DNA of 64,000 nucleotides, from positions 61,577,414 to 61,641,413 of the forward strand of contig JARCOQ010000005.1 in the NCBI GenBank assembly GCA_029207755.1, written 5' to 3'. This document shows positions 1-11,541 of this stretch, one piece after another. The DNA comes from Chamaea fasciata. Lineage: Eukaryota > Chordata > Aves > Passeriformes > Sylviidae. The position numbers and the translations under genes are program-made. The first letter of the stretch is position 1; each line of letters opens with the position of its first letter. The notes beneath the pieces were generated by a model, which saw only the letters and a program-made list of their open reading frames with translations, made no database searches and was not told the DNA's origin.

Positions 1-618
1 TTCGGGGTACCAACACAGAACTAGACCCAGTTCTATCTGATGCCCAAATGCGATTTGAAGTGCCTAATAAAAAGTAAGGATTTGCTGTTAGACCATGTCT
101 GTCTTGTGTTTAACTGTACTGGAGAAACAAATACCTTGGTAAGGTGTTTTGGAAGCTGCCAGAACACAGAAACTGGTTGTTTTTGTAGCAAGGCCTATTT
201 GATTTGCGCTGCTTGTTTTCTGGGCTAGGTTGTGGTGGTTCTGGTTTGGAACAGTCAGAGCAGTCAAAAGCTTGTGAGCAAGATCTGCTTGGGGAAGAGT
301 CTGGGTAATGAAGTATGTGTAAAACACAAGGCAATCTCTCTCCCTTTTCACCCTGTCAGGTGCCATGTGTGAGGTGGTTGACTCACATCCCACAGCTAAA
401 AGCTTGCTCTGCACCAGTAGTAATTGTGAAACTCTTCATTGGAGTCGCTTACTGAAGCTTTTGCCTTGGGGAGGATGGGAAAAGGATGACATGGTTGTAG
501 CCTCATTATCTGAGCTGGCTTTAACCAGACCCCTGGGATTTCGAATAGTTTTGCAGGTATTACATCTTCAGCAGCTACTGTGCATGTAACAAACACAAAC
601 TCTTGTTTTTACTTACAG
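1..618 (+). other. RIC8B: RIC8B intron 1 (3' part)
   Basis: Non-coding sequence ending at the acceptor 'tttttacttacag' (AG at 617-618). The short open frames on either strand resemble no protein I know. Exon 1, encoding the N-terminus, must lie left of the window. Confidence 0.85.
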
Positions 619-666
619 AATCGGGCCACTTTCAGATTTGACCCTGCAGATGAAGACAAAAGAAAG
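619..666 (+). CDS. RIC8B: RIC8B coding exon 2
   Basis: Sixteen codons in phase 0 at both ends, encoding NRATFRFDPADEDKRK. This aligns with the segment after the first helix of RIC8B (human, from memory: 'HRATFKFESTDEDKRK'). It is flanked by the acceptor 'ttacttacag' and the consensus donor AAG|GTGAGT at 667. Expected residues are about 29-44 of the full protein, in the N-terminal part of the armadillo/HEAT superhelix. At 48 nt it is too short to find by ORF length; homology and splice phase identify it. Confidence 0.93.
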
Positions 667-3600
667 GTGAGTATAATGGGCTGCTGAGCTGCATACCTCA
701 GTGTAGCTGTATAAAGGAGTAAAGGCAGTCTCTTAACTTAGCTGCCATTGTGAAATGGTGCAAGCAAGGAATATAAAGTTGTGTTTTAATTTTTGTTTCT
801 TCAGTCCAAGAGACATGACTACTATACATTCCTCTTTTTTTTCTGAAAGAGAAATTCCCCTAGCAAAGCCCCCAGTCTTGAATGAAAGTAGCTACAGGAA
901 AGCTTATAAATTACTTTGTTGGGTACAGATTTGAGATGAGGTGGAAGAATAAGGGTAAAGATACTCTTCTGTATCTACTGAGGTAAAAGTTTGCAATTTT
1001 TCAATTTTCTCTCTTCTCAGCAGGTGACTATATGACAGATGTATTTCTTGTCTATGTGAGATGCTTAAAGAACACTAGGGATTAAGATGAAGGGATAAGT
1101 ACAGAAGAAAGCTGTTAAACTGTAAGGAAGACAGGGTTACAGAGGCCTATTATTCCAAAGAGGGCTGGAATCAGTGAGATGTGGTTGGTGCATGTCAGGT
1201 GTCAAAGCTGGGGAATGTAACTTGAGCTGTCCAGGTGTGGTAGGGCTTAACGCATCCCTTCAGATCCATCCACAGCCTTGCATTTAAAGCTTGGACATGG
1301 AATTTTTTTATTTTTTCCTGTTGTTATTTTTAGGGTGCAATATGTAATAACAATCCCCTTTCTGTTGTGCAGTTAGTTTTGGGGCTGATTTGCATATTTA
1401 TTCAGAAAACATTGATTAGTGAATGAGTCTGTATGTTTCTGCTATTTCTGGAATAAACTCAAAGCTTGAAGTCAGAATTGCAAGGTTCCAACAAGGATAG
1501 CTTGTCTGAAACGGGGCACACATTGTCTCATTCTGCGATCTTGCGCTAAATCTAAGTATTTTAAGGTGTTAGTTTTTTTCTGGTGGAAATGGTTGGGATG
1601 ATAAGTCTGTCAGTCTTTTGCATTTGCAAATCCATCAGTTGTTTGTACTGTGATCTTCAGTTTCAATTCCTTGTTACACAGGGGACTCAAAGACCTCTTA
1701 GCTTTGCTTTGTCTATGGCTTTACTCATAGCTGACACTCAGTGATGTGGTGATGGACTGTGTGTGTCCTTTCTGATCTGTGGAAGAGCTCAGCTAGGATC
1801 TGGACTTGGTGTTCTTACCTCTGTTCCCTCACTGTCCCTTTTTACACTGCGAATGAGCAAATGTCTAGTCTGAAAAATTGATTGCCAGCTACAGAACACA
1901 GGAAAGGGGAAAAGAGCAGAAGCCAAACTGGCAAAAGCCTAATAAAGACAATGAGTTTGGAGAGGTGAATGTAAATTATGCAGTATAAGGATTTTTTTTA
2001 AGCAACCCATACACTCCAGTGACATGCTGAAAATACAACAGGCCTAAACTATGGCTTGACTAGAAACTGGGTCAGTTGGGCTGAGTAAACTGTTCTGTAG
2101 TGATATGTGACTATAAAAGCATGATGCTTTTGGGCTATAACCTAACTAAATCAGCAGTGAGTTTGTGATACTAAATTCAGCAGGATAGTAGGTTGTGTAC
2201 TCTAGAAGACAGGAAGAGAGGTAATGCTATCAGGCTTGTCTGTCTGGACATAGCCACAGGACTGTAATACGTCACAGGGTGATAAAAACACAGGATTGTA
2301 ATGTGAGCTGTCCTTGTATTTGTCCTGGTTGCTTGTTTAATGATGTATGTGTCTGCCTTGGCCTATCTGTGGTGAGTGTTCTGGATGTTAATCAGATGGC
2401 AATCTGTGTTATACTGTAAGATCTACTCAGGTACCAGGCACATCAAGTTAGTGCCAGTCCTTTTTAACTTCTTGTATGCTAATAAAAAAATGTGAATTTT
2501 TGGAAGCCTGTTTGCAGTTTCTGTGTGTAAACAGTATAAAAATTGCCAACCAGAAGTAAATGTGTTCTGGAATAGCAGCTGAAATTAAAGCAGTGATGTT
2601 GTTCCTGAGGAGCTTAATGAGCTCTTAGAAATCTAAAACATTTGTCTCGAGCAGTCAAGAAGTTGATGATGTTTTGCAGGGGAAGGTTGAGTCTTCAGAA
2701 CTGCAACACTTCGCAGCACCGTGGCATGGCTGAGACAACCAGTTGGTTCTTTAGGTCTGTCCTGGAATCCACTCCAGAAAAGTAGTATCTATTAACTTGA
2801 CCAGGCAGTCACATTGGAGAGAGTTGCCAGGTGCAGTGTCTCCCTCTCTGTGCACAGGAGATGCTTCAGCTCAAGCTCACATCCTAATACAAAAAGGAAA
2901 GGGCTCTTTGGACCACTTGATCCTTATAAAGTAGCTTTGCTCTCCATGATTTATACTTTGTTGAGGCCAAATACTGCTTCTGAAGTAGCAACACATTTGT
3001 GCTGTTCACAGTCTTCAAATGGTAAGAAAATTACAGTACTGTTTGTGCCCTGGAAATGTCTCTCAGCACTGGTAGCCTGGTTGGTCATAGCATTCCACAG
3101 CTGGAAGTTGCCACAACACCATTTGCTGTAATATAACAGATGTAAATCTACCCAAGATGGCTAGTAAGGCTTTTTAATTTGGATGAAGGCACTGAGTTTG
3201 CAAGAGGAAGGGGAAAAAAGGGAAGCAGTAGCCAAATGTAAGAATATAACTTACAAGCCGTATTCTTACCTGACATGGTTGAACTCTTTCCTCTTCAGCT
3301 CCATACCTTTCTGTCTGCTTCATCTTTTGTACTGTTTGCAGCATCTGGTTTCTGCTGTATTAGGTCCAGCTTACTGTGTTGGGTCTCTTAATAGAAATCT
3401 TCAGAATGTGAGACCAGCGTTCTTGAGTTATTGTCCAGGTTCAATTTGAACGTAATGATCTAAAAGTCAGTGGGAAGAAAATCGCCAAAACAGTCCTTTC
3501 CCCTTGCATCACTGATTGTTTTCAAGGTGTTGAAATAGCTGGTGGTATATTGTATCAAATGTATTGTGGGGCTTTCTCTACCAGTTAAATTCATGATGTG

Positions 3601-6600
3601 GGGAGATTCCTCAAGTCTGTGGACAGTACCATATTTGAACTCTGGAAGGATGGAAGGGGTGAAGTGTGTTGATGGAGCGAGATGCTATCACGCTCTAAAT
3701 CTTAGAAGAACCTCATTCCTAGTGCTGTTGATGCTGTGATGTTTCAGGGAGGTCTGAAAGGTTCCTGCAGCCACCAAGGTGCAGTTTTTCTCCTCAGTAA
3801 ATTTAGGGGCAAGTTTTAAAGTCTATTAGTGAGTGTCCTGTAAAAATATTAAGCTCAGGTTCTCTTGTGGGCACACTGTGATATCATAGTATTAGGTGCT
3901 GTTGTTACTGTTCTGACTTCAGCAAAGCCTCTTAAGGGAATACCAGTGTGCAAGAGGAAAAAAGTACTAAGTATCCTTCATTAATACTGAGCATTTGTTC
4001 TAATTCCCCGTGGTCCTGCCCATTCCCATTCAGAATTTTTCAGCTTTTTCTGAAACCCATCTCTCCTTTTAACATCCTTCTTTCACCATGGGGTTACAGA
4101 GGCTGAAAGGGTTCTCCTTCTCCCTGTCCAGTGAGGTGAGCTGGGCCTGCTGTGAGTGCAGCTATGCAGGATTTCATCTTTCTGTGACTCTGAAGCAAGT
4201 GTTTAATCCACCAGTTCTGACAGCAGGGCTTGCTCAGTGTGTTCCTCACCTCACCTGCAGAACTGTTGTGCTCTCACATGTTCAGACCTTCAGCTTGGAG
4301 CTGTGCCATGTCAGAGCTGGCAGGCTCCTGCCAAACAGCCAACCTCCCACTGTCACTGCAGGTTCAGCAGTGAGGTACTCAAAATAAAGCAGGCTGAATC
4401 CTCAAGGAATGCAAGTATACACCTTTCCTCCCCTCCTACATCTGTCCACAGAGACTAGGCAAAAATTTGGCACGGCCTTCTCAGGGGAGCTTATCTAATT
4501 GTCCTGTTATTCAGCATACTTGATGATACATGTTCTGTAAATGTTGTCTTGACTTCCAGAGAAATGAAAGTTGCTGCTAACATTTCAAATATTCTTGGGC
4601 TTGCTTTCTCACTGCCATGGATGCTTAGCTCTGAAACCTGCTAGACACTTAAACACAGAAACTGGAGAGTTGTGCTCCCCTTTCCTTCCCCTCCCCCAGC
4701 CTAATTAGCCTGTGAACAAAGATAGTGGAAGATAATGGAAGAAATTATGTTGGCCCAAAGCCACACAGCAGGTCTGTGGCTGAGCAAGGGGAGAAACACG
4801 TGTCTCTTGTATCTCAGGAGAGGTCTTTCTACTGGGCTGTGTTGCTTCTTAGCATCAAGACTTTATGCTGTCAAGATAAAGGACCAAAATAGGTTGATAG
4901 TTTATTTGCCAAAACAAGGTGACAAATGGGTTTTTTCTGGCGTTCCTGTTTTAACACAAGATTTAACGCTACAGCATAGACAAAAGGAACGGTGTGCAAT
5001 GTTCTGTGTTAGTCTTAGTATTAGCACAAAAGCTGAGAAACCTTGAATTTCAGAGAAATGAATGGATTTTACAATAAAAAAGTTAAAACTAGAAACTGCC
5101 TTGAGTCTGTGAAAAAGTATGTGAAAAACATTTCTTGCAACATTTGTTGCATGTTTGATGAAAGTCAAAATACTATCTGCGTGTTGAAAGGATAGAACTC
5201 CAAACAAAGAAATGTTAAAATCTTGCAGTGACCTAAATGGTAGCAACAAAGCCCCTGAAACTGGAACAATCATCATACCTGTTGTGGAAGGATGAGGTAC
5301 CTTCCTGTCTGAATTTTCACTTGCTTTCATTTCCAACCACATAAATGAAATCTGTCCCCCTTAGTTTATGCCATGCTAATGGCCTCCAGGGTGGTAGAGA
5401 GAGATGAAAGTAGAAGATGAAAAGCATAATAATGTTGTTGTGGTCACATCTCTTCCTGTTTCTCTTCTCTCTGTACATCATTTCCCTTGTACCATCAAGG
5501 CCAAAACAGAAGATGTGAAAATGTGCAGTATGGCATTTAGTTTTAGATGTCTCCAAGGCAATTTCCTAATGGGGTGAATCTTTCCATGGATAGCTCTGCA
5601 ATTATAATCAGATACTCTAGCTTTTCCTGAGCTGCTGGTGGGTCTTGGGATCAGCCAGCAGTGGTTCGATGTCACAGATATCCTAACTGATTGCTGATTC
5701 CTCTAAAATCACTCTTGATGGCACCCTGGGTCTTAACTCCAGAGAACTTTGTCAACAGGTAAGTTGTAAATGGGTTGCCAAATCTCAAAAAAAAAAAAGT
5801 TCTATTTAATATCTATCTTTAGTACAACTATTCAGAGTTAAGATTCTTCTGGTGCTGCATTTCACTAAGATTTGAAGCCAAGAGATGATTTTACAATTTT
5901 GAACTAAATTGTGTGTCATTTACTGTATGGAGGGAAGGTTAGACTTCCATCTCTCATAGCAAATCCGCAGGAGGTTGGTGCCTTTTGGGATCCCTCCTGC
6001 AGTACTTTTGACATTTTGCAGTGACACTTTCATAGCAGCAGGTGGGTAAAGCTTACCGGGGGAAAAAAATTAAGTCAGAATTTGAGGGCCTTCATCTCCT
6101 TGTAATCAAATGAGAGTTCAGAATTTGGATAAATTGTTACAGACCACCCTGTAGCAGCTGTTACCAGCAAGGAAGGCAATAACTGCTAAGTCTGGTTGAA
6201 AAGCGCTTAAACACAGAATAAACTAGCATTTTTCTGGAGTTCTGTGAACTGACTGTTCAGTTATGTGTTATTCCTCAAAACCACAGACTCCACATTTCAG
6301 CTTACAAAGCAGAGTCAATTGTATGGAAAACTCTCAGCAACAGAAAGGTTAGAAAGAAGTCGAGCTGTGACTTATTTGACTGTGGATCTGGACTGGTCAT
6401 TTTTTGTTTGGGGCATTTTTAAAACCACTTCAAAGATGCCACTTTCCGAAACATTCAGTGTAAGTCTAGCATACCATGCTTAAGTCAGGGAGTTGCGCAG
6501 ATCTGTGTGCACCATTAGGTTAGTGGTGAAGGATTCTGAGAACTCTGTACTTGAGTGTCTTTTTTCAGCCACAGTAAGTAGCTTTATGCCTGTACAGGTG

Positions 6601-8330
6601 GTCACATGTGGGGTTTATAGTGTTGTAGTGTCTCTACTATTCTGATATAGATTTCTTATGTTGCCTTTGTGGTTAGAGGTGAGGTTCACGGTTCACTCCT
6701 TGTTTCCAAACTCTTACGGGGTTAGTCTAGTCAGGGCTGTGGAAATGCAGTCAAGATCTTGGTTGTCTGGGTGGTGCTTTTGGGTAGGCTTAACCCCACG
6801 ACAAGCATACTAGAAATCATATTGTGAGTTCCTACTGTTTGACTTTGTTTACGGATTTTCTTTTAACACTGTTGAAGTTAAACAAAGTTGAGGTCTTCTG
6901 TTGTTTTCTCCCATATTCTTCTGCAGTGTCTGTTCTAGATGGGCTTTAGACTTAAAGTTTGTTGTTGGTAATTTTTTTTTATTTTGGCTTTAATTGTAAG
7001 TCATCACAGTCATAATATTGGCCTAGATGTCCCAAGTGGAACCTTTGTTTTGAACTTTGTGTCAGGGCCTTGGGCTTCTGCGCTCCTCACCCTTTCATTG
7101 TGGTGGTGATGATGAAAAGTGGAGACCATTCCCCAAGAACATTTTATACTTTGCTAGTATTCCTATCCTTTTTGTAATCACTTTCTTGACACAGACTGTC
7201 TGAGATCACAGTGTGAATTTTGGGTCCTAAGTAGACTTCTTGCACTAGGGCTTTTCCATCAGTGGCTGCTCTGGCTTCTTTGGTAATTTGTTCATGTTGA
7301 TGGTCAAGACACCAAGCTGCGGAGGAGAGGAGCGTGGAGGGACTGTGTCCTAGGAGGTACAGTGAAGTTTCTGTTGTATTGGGAACTTCTTTGTGACTAT
7401 ACTTCTGACTCTAGTATCCGTGAGTAGTAGTGTTATCTTGAGCGTGAGGCATAAAAACCCATTGGAGTCCTCTCACATCAAGCAATCTCTTCTGGCCTAT
7501 CTTTTCTCACCTTTGATTAATTGATTGTCCATTTCTGTTTTATAAAAGGTAATACTTCTGTAATTCAGATGTTACAGTTCTGACCTGCAGATTATTGAAG
7601 TGTTGTATTTTCTCATGTTGCATTTATGTGATTATTTACCCCTGCAGTCCTGTTGGTATAAGGAGCCCGTGAAGTGTTTTGACATCAATCTGTGTTGATA
7701 AAGCAGCAGCTTTGCTGCTTTGGTAAAACTGCTACAGTCTGCCTTCAACTAAAACTGCATTATGTTTCTGTGTCAGAGGTGTTATTTCTGAGAGTTTTAC
7801 TTAAAATGGGAGAAGTCTGTCAATTAGGTTGAAGTGGCCACACAAATTATAGCTGTTACCAAACGTGGAGTACTAATCCTTGTATTTTAAGTAGCAGTCA
7901 TTTTGGTTTCTTTTTCTCCCAGCCTCCTGACTGGAACAAACTTAACTTAAAATTCTGCAGGTGCTATTGGTGTGACTTTTGTACTTCGACGTATTTTTAA
8001 AAGCCTTCACTTCTCTCTAGCTTTGCCATTCTTCTGGAGTTTTTGGTCCTGGTACTGTATCTGGCAGTGGTGGGTAACAGCTGCCATTTTGGCTTAATGC
8101 TCTTGCAAATGTTGATGTATTTGGATTATGTCCATGAGGAAAGCTGCTTTTGGTGCTCTCTGGAAGGCTTTGGTAACAGTTCATATTTTGAAGTGCTAAT
8201 AAGGGATACCGAGATTCTCATGTCAGATAAAACCTCGGAAGTTGTAGGGAAGCTTAGCAAAGTAATTTCTTACTGCCACCAGTATTTTGACACTAAAACT
8301 GCTGCCTTTTTCTTTGTTGTGTCTGCCTAG
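667..8330 (+). other. RIC8B: RIC8B intron 2
   Basis: A 7.7 kb GT-AG intron from donor GTGAGT (667) to acceptor 'gtgtctgcctag' (8330). It is T/G-rich on this strand and holds no exon I can recognise. A 146-codon open frame on the minus strand at 4,902-5,342 has no recognisable domain and is treated as chance. I recognise no interspersed repeat in it. Confidence 0.85.
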
Positions 8331-8939
8331 AAACTGTGTGAGGGAATTCTAAACATCCTTGAAAAAGACACAAAAACTTCATGTCAAGTTGCCTGCCTGG
8401 AGGCCCTCCGGATTCTCTCCAGGGACAAGAAGGTTTTAGTGCCTGTGACCACCAAGAGGAACATGCAGATCCTTATGAAGCTAGCAAAGCTGGACACTGT
8501 GGAAGATCCTCTGGAGAGAGTATCTGACTTTCCTGTGATAGTCGAAGCCTTAAAATGCCTCTGTAACATAATTTTTAATAGTTCAGTTGCACAGAAGCTC
8601 AGTTTGGAACTGAATCTTGCAGCAATGCTCTGCAATCTTCTGCAGGAGTGTAAGGACCAGCCACTGGTTGATGACATTAAATGCTTTGATTTGCGTCTCC
8701 TCTTCCTCCTGTCACTGCTGCACACAGATATTAGAGCACAGTTGCGTCAGGAGCTACAAGGAGTGCAAGTTTTGACTCAGGCTTTGGAGAGTTCCCTGAG
8801 TGTAAGATGGACAGAAGAATATAAAGTAGCAGAAGATCGTGACAGGCCTCCTCTGTCTTTGCAAGAGACAGATTGTGCCATTGAGGCACTAAAGGCTCTA
8901 TTTAATGTAACACTTGACAGTTGGAATGTCCACAGCAAG
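8331..8939 (+). CDS. RIC8B: RIC8B coding exon 3 (main armadillo/HEAT core)
   Basis: This 203-codon exon, phase 0 at both ends, is the largest of the gene and encodes about residues 45-247. It starts [13 protein letters not shown]. It carries the family signatures '[17 protein letters not shown]', '[20 protein letters not shown]', '[19 protein letters not shown]' and '[17 protein letters not shown]'. These amphipathic helices form the superhelix whose concave face holds the C-terminal helix of G-alpha. The acceptor is 'ctgcctag' at 8330 and the donor is AAG|GTAAAG at 8940. The frame stays open into the intron for three codons before TAG, so an ORF-only call would overrun. I see no internal stop or frameshift. 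Confidence 0.97.
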
Positions 8940-11446
8940 GTAAAGCTTAGGTGAAGTGCTTTTTTTCAATTGATTTTGTTCAGCCTGCAAGAACCAGGGG
9001 GTAGATACACAGGAAGCAGTTGTTGTTCCTGTTACTACTTGGGCAGAAAATCTTATCCATACATTTTCTGTGTAATAGGAGAACAGCTTGGCTTGCCTAA
9101 TGCAAGTTAAAACTGTATGTTTTAGAATACAAAAATGCAAAAAACACTATTTCACAAAGTCTTAGATTTCCAAAAAGCAAAAAATGATGTTCACTAATAA
9201 TTAGCTGGCTAGGAAAAACTTCTTTATGGAAGTGTACCAGATTGCTGCATCTCTGGAGGTTGTGGACTATGGCAATAGGGCAATAGATTGAGCTGAGAGG
9301 ACTTTCTGGTTTCTCTGTTGCATGATAAGTACCTTAGCTCTCATTTTTAACAAATAACTCTGATGAAATAGTGCTGCTGTTGTTAATATCTTTGTCCCAT
9401 CCTCCCAACATCAGCTTTGGACTTAAACATGATCTTTTAAGATGAGATCAAGTAAAAGAACCAAATACACTTTCATTGGTTTGTCTCATGAATAAGGTTT
9501 ATCTTGGTTTGTTTTCGTTATTAGGTCAGATTTTTTTTTCCATAGATAAATATGCTTTCTATGTGTTGCATCCTTAAATATATAAATAGAAATTACAAGG
9601 GTAACTTTGCTGAATAGCCTGAGTCTGTGCTAAAGCAAGAGAATTATATAGGGAACCTTTACTTTTAGTCCACATCATAGTCTCTAGAACAGTGTTATTT
9701 ACTTTCCGCTAGGCATTGTAAATATGCAGCATATAAAGCTGATCAAAATTTTACAGTAGTTAAAACTTGCAAATAATTGTTTTCTTTAGTACACTGGACT
9801 AAACAGCCAATCAGACATTAATTATGACTTTAAGGAATGTGAAACTTGAGCAAAGTTGGAAGTTTGTTCTTTGCTTTAATATCTCAAGGATATGATGAAT
9901 AAGAAATCCTGAAATTTAAGATTAAGTGTTGGAGGGGTCAGAGAAGCTAATATTTGAGTTTCAAGGAAATATAAAGAAAATGAGGTTTCTTTCTTCTTTT
10001 TATATTCCTGACTTAGACCCTTGTTAAAAGTTATCTTTAACTTTGTCGAAGTTGTTTGTATAGACAAATGATTGTTCTGGAGGTAAAAAAGCATGTAACA
10101 CAGTTATATGGAAAGTTGGAAAAACAAGCTGTGTTACATGTTCACCTCTTGAGAGGTAAGCTGATATCTGGAAGCTGGTTTACTCTTACAGAATACTGAA
10201 TCTGGAGAGATGTAAAGCCCAGCTCACTGTCTTTTCTTCCTTAATATCCCTAGCATGCATGCAGTCTTTTTTTTTTTTTCTTTTTTTTTAATGAGAGTTT
10301 AAGACATCTTGGGACAGGAGAAGTTTATTTGCATTTTGAGATAAAGCTTAGATAATAACTCTTTACTAGAAATTCCTAAAAGCAGAGATTTTAATTTAAT
10401 TTTTTTAAATTAAAGAACTTTTTAGTGGCTGTTAGCCAGGTATGTTAGGTGACATTCTGCTTAGTGAATATTCCAGTGGCAATTTTTATGGTCTGGAAGA
10501 AGAGTGAAAGGCATGTTAATGAAGTGGGTTGAAGATGAAGAATTTGAAGAGGTTCCAAACAGCAGAACACATGGAAAATAAAAGGAGAGCAGACATGAAC
10601 ATGTTGGTGGAAAGCTAAACAAGAGCCATCCTGATGTGGAGAGAAGCTTTTGAAACACCAGTATTTAATGGGTGGAGATGGTTTCAAAGTAGCAAAGTCA
10701 GACAAGAGCTGCAGGTGGTACAGTTGGCAGACTTGGATGCTGATGTTACAAAAGATACCTTGGGTGCTTTGCGCCAGGTCAAACACTCCAGAACATATGG
10801 TAGATACCAAGAAGAGCTGTTGAAAAAGGGTGAGGACAGTGATGCACAGTTAAATGGTTGCAGTTACTGGTGTACTTCTGTGTGGCTGCTGTCTTGTGGG
10901 AAATTGGAAGGGTGGATTGCTTGGAGAGAGGAAAAGGTAGGGCACGTAAGGTTGCTGAGAAGTTATTCATGGAATGGAGGAAAGGTGTCAAGGAAGCAGA
11001 AGCAAGGGAATTAGAAAAAGAGACAGACTGGGTGGAGGGAATGAAACTTGACAGCAAAGGGCCTAAATGAGGAGAAGACAAATTAAATGAAGATGCATAA
11101 TCTAAATGGATGAAGGGGTGGCCTGGTGTAAATACAAGGAGGAAGAGAGTGGTATGTTAGGAATAGTGGGATGGAATTGAGCAAACACTTCTAATGGGCT
11201 TTTCTAGTAATGAAGGCTGGTTTAACTGGAAGAACCTCCCCAGTGAGTTTTACAAGGTCAGCTTATGAGACTTATGTAGCATTAAGCATTCAGTGAACAC
11301 TAAGGTACAGTCCTTTTATTCATAGGGATGGATGTTGTGATCTAATAGGTATTTTCCATCTTTAACTTTTATTATTCTAGTGACCTGAAACTCTCACTTG
11401 CAATCTTCAAAATGAAAAAATATCTTCATAATTTATATTTATATAG
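8940..11446 (+). other. RIC8B: RIC8B intron 3
   Basis: A 2.5 kb AT-rich GT-AG intron. It contains a T-rich tract at about 10,268-10,290. The A/G-rich open frame at 10,634-11,014 (126 codons) has no recognisable domain or splice framing, so I do not call it a gene. The acceptor 'atttatatttatatag' at 11,446 has a T/A-rich rather than C/T-rich tract. Confidence 0.85.
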
Positions 11447-11541
11447 AATGAATCTCATCAATTTCGTTACATGGCTGCCATCCTTCGACACTGCTTATTA
11501 ACCATGGGCCCTACTGAAGAAAAAACAGAAGAGTTGCACAG
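11447..11541 (+). CDS. RIC8B: RIC8B coding exon 4
   Basis: 31 codons plus two bases, about residues 248-278. It encodes [16 protein letters not shown] followed by a [11 protein letters not shown] stretch. This is the conserved 'R-x-L-R-H-C-L-x-x-x-G-P-T-E-(E/D)-K-T-E-E-L-H' block of RIC8 proteins (RIC8A: 'LLRHCVMIATAGDRTEEFH'). The exon ends in phase 2 ('ag'), and the 'c' opening exon 5 completes a serine codon. The donor CAG|GTTGGT at 11,542 departs from the A/G expected at intron +3, so it may be a weak splice site. Confidence 0.95.

Noticed and set aside
4902..5342. 146-codon minus-strand open frame in RIC8B intron 2
   Set aside because: About one frame of this length is expected by chance in a window this size. 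No domain, splice framing or frame-consecutive extension.
10634..11014. 126-codon plus-strand open frame in RIC8B intron 3
   Set aside because: Purine-rich sequence favours open frames. No recognised domain, overlapped by a minus-strand frame, and not framed as an exon in RIC8B phase.
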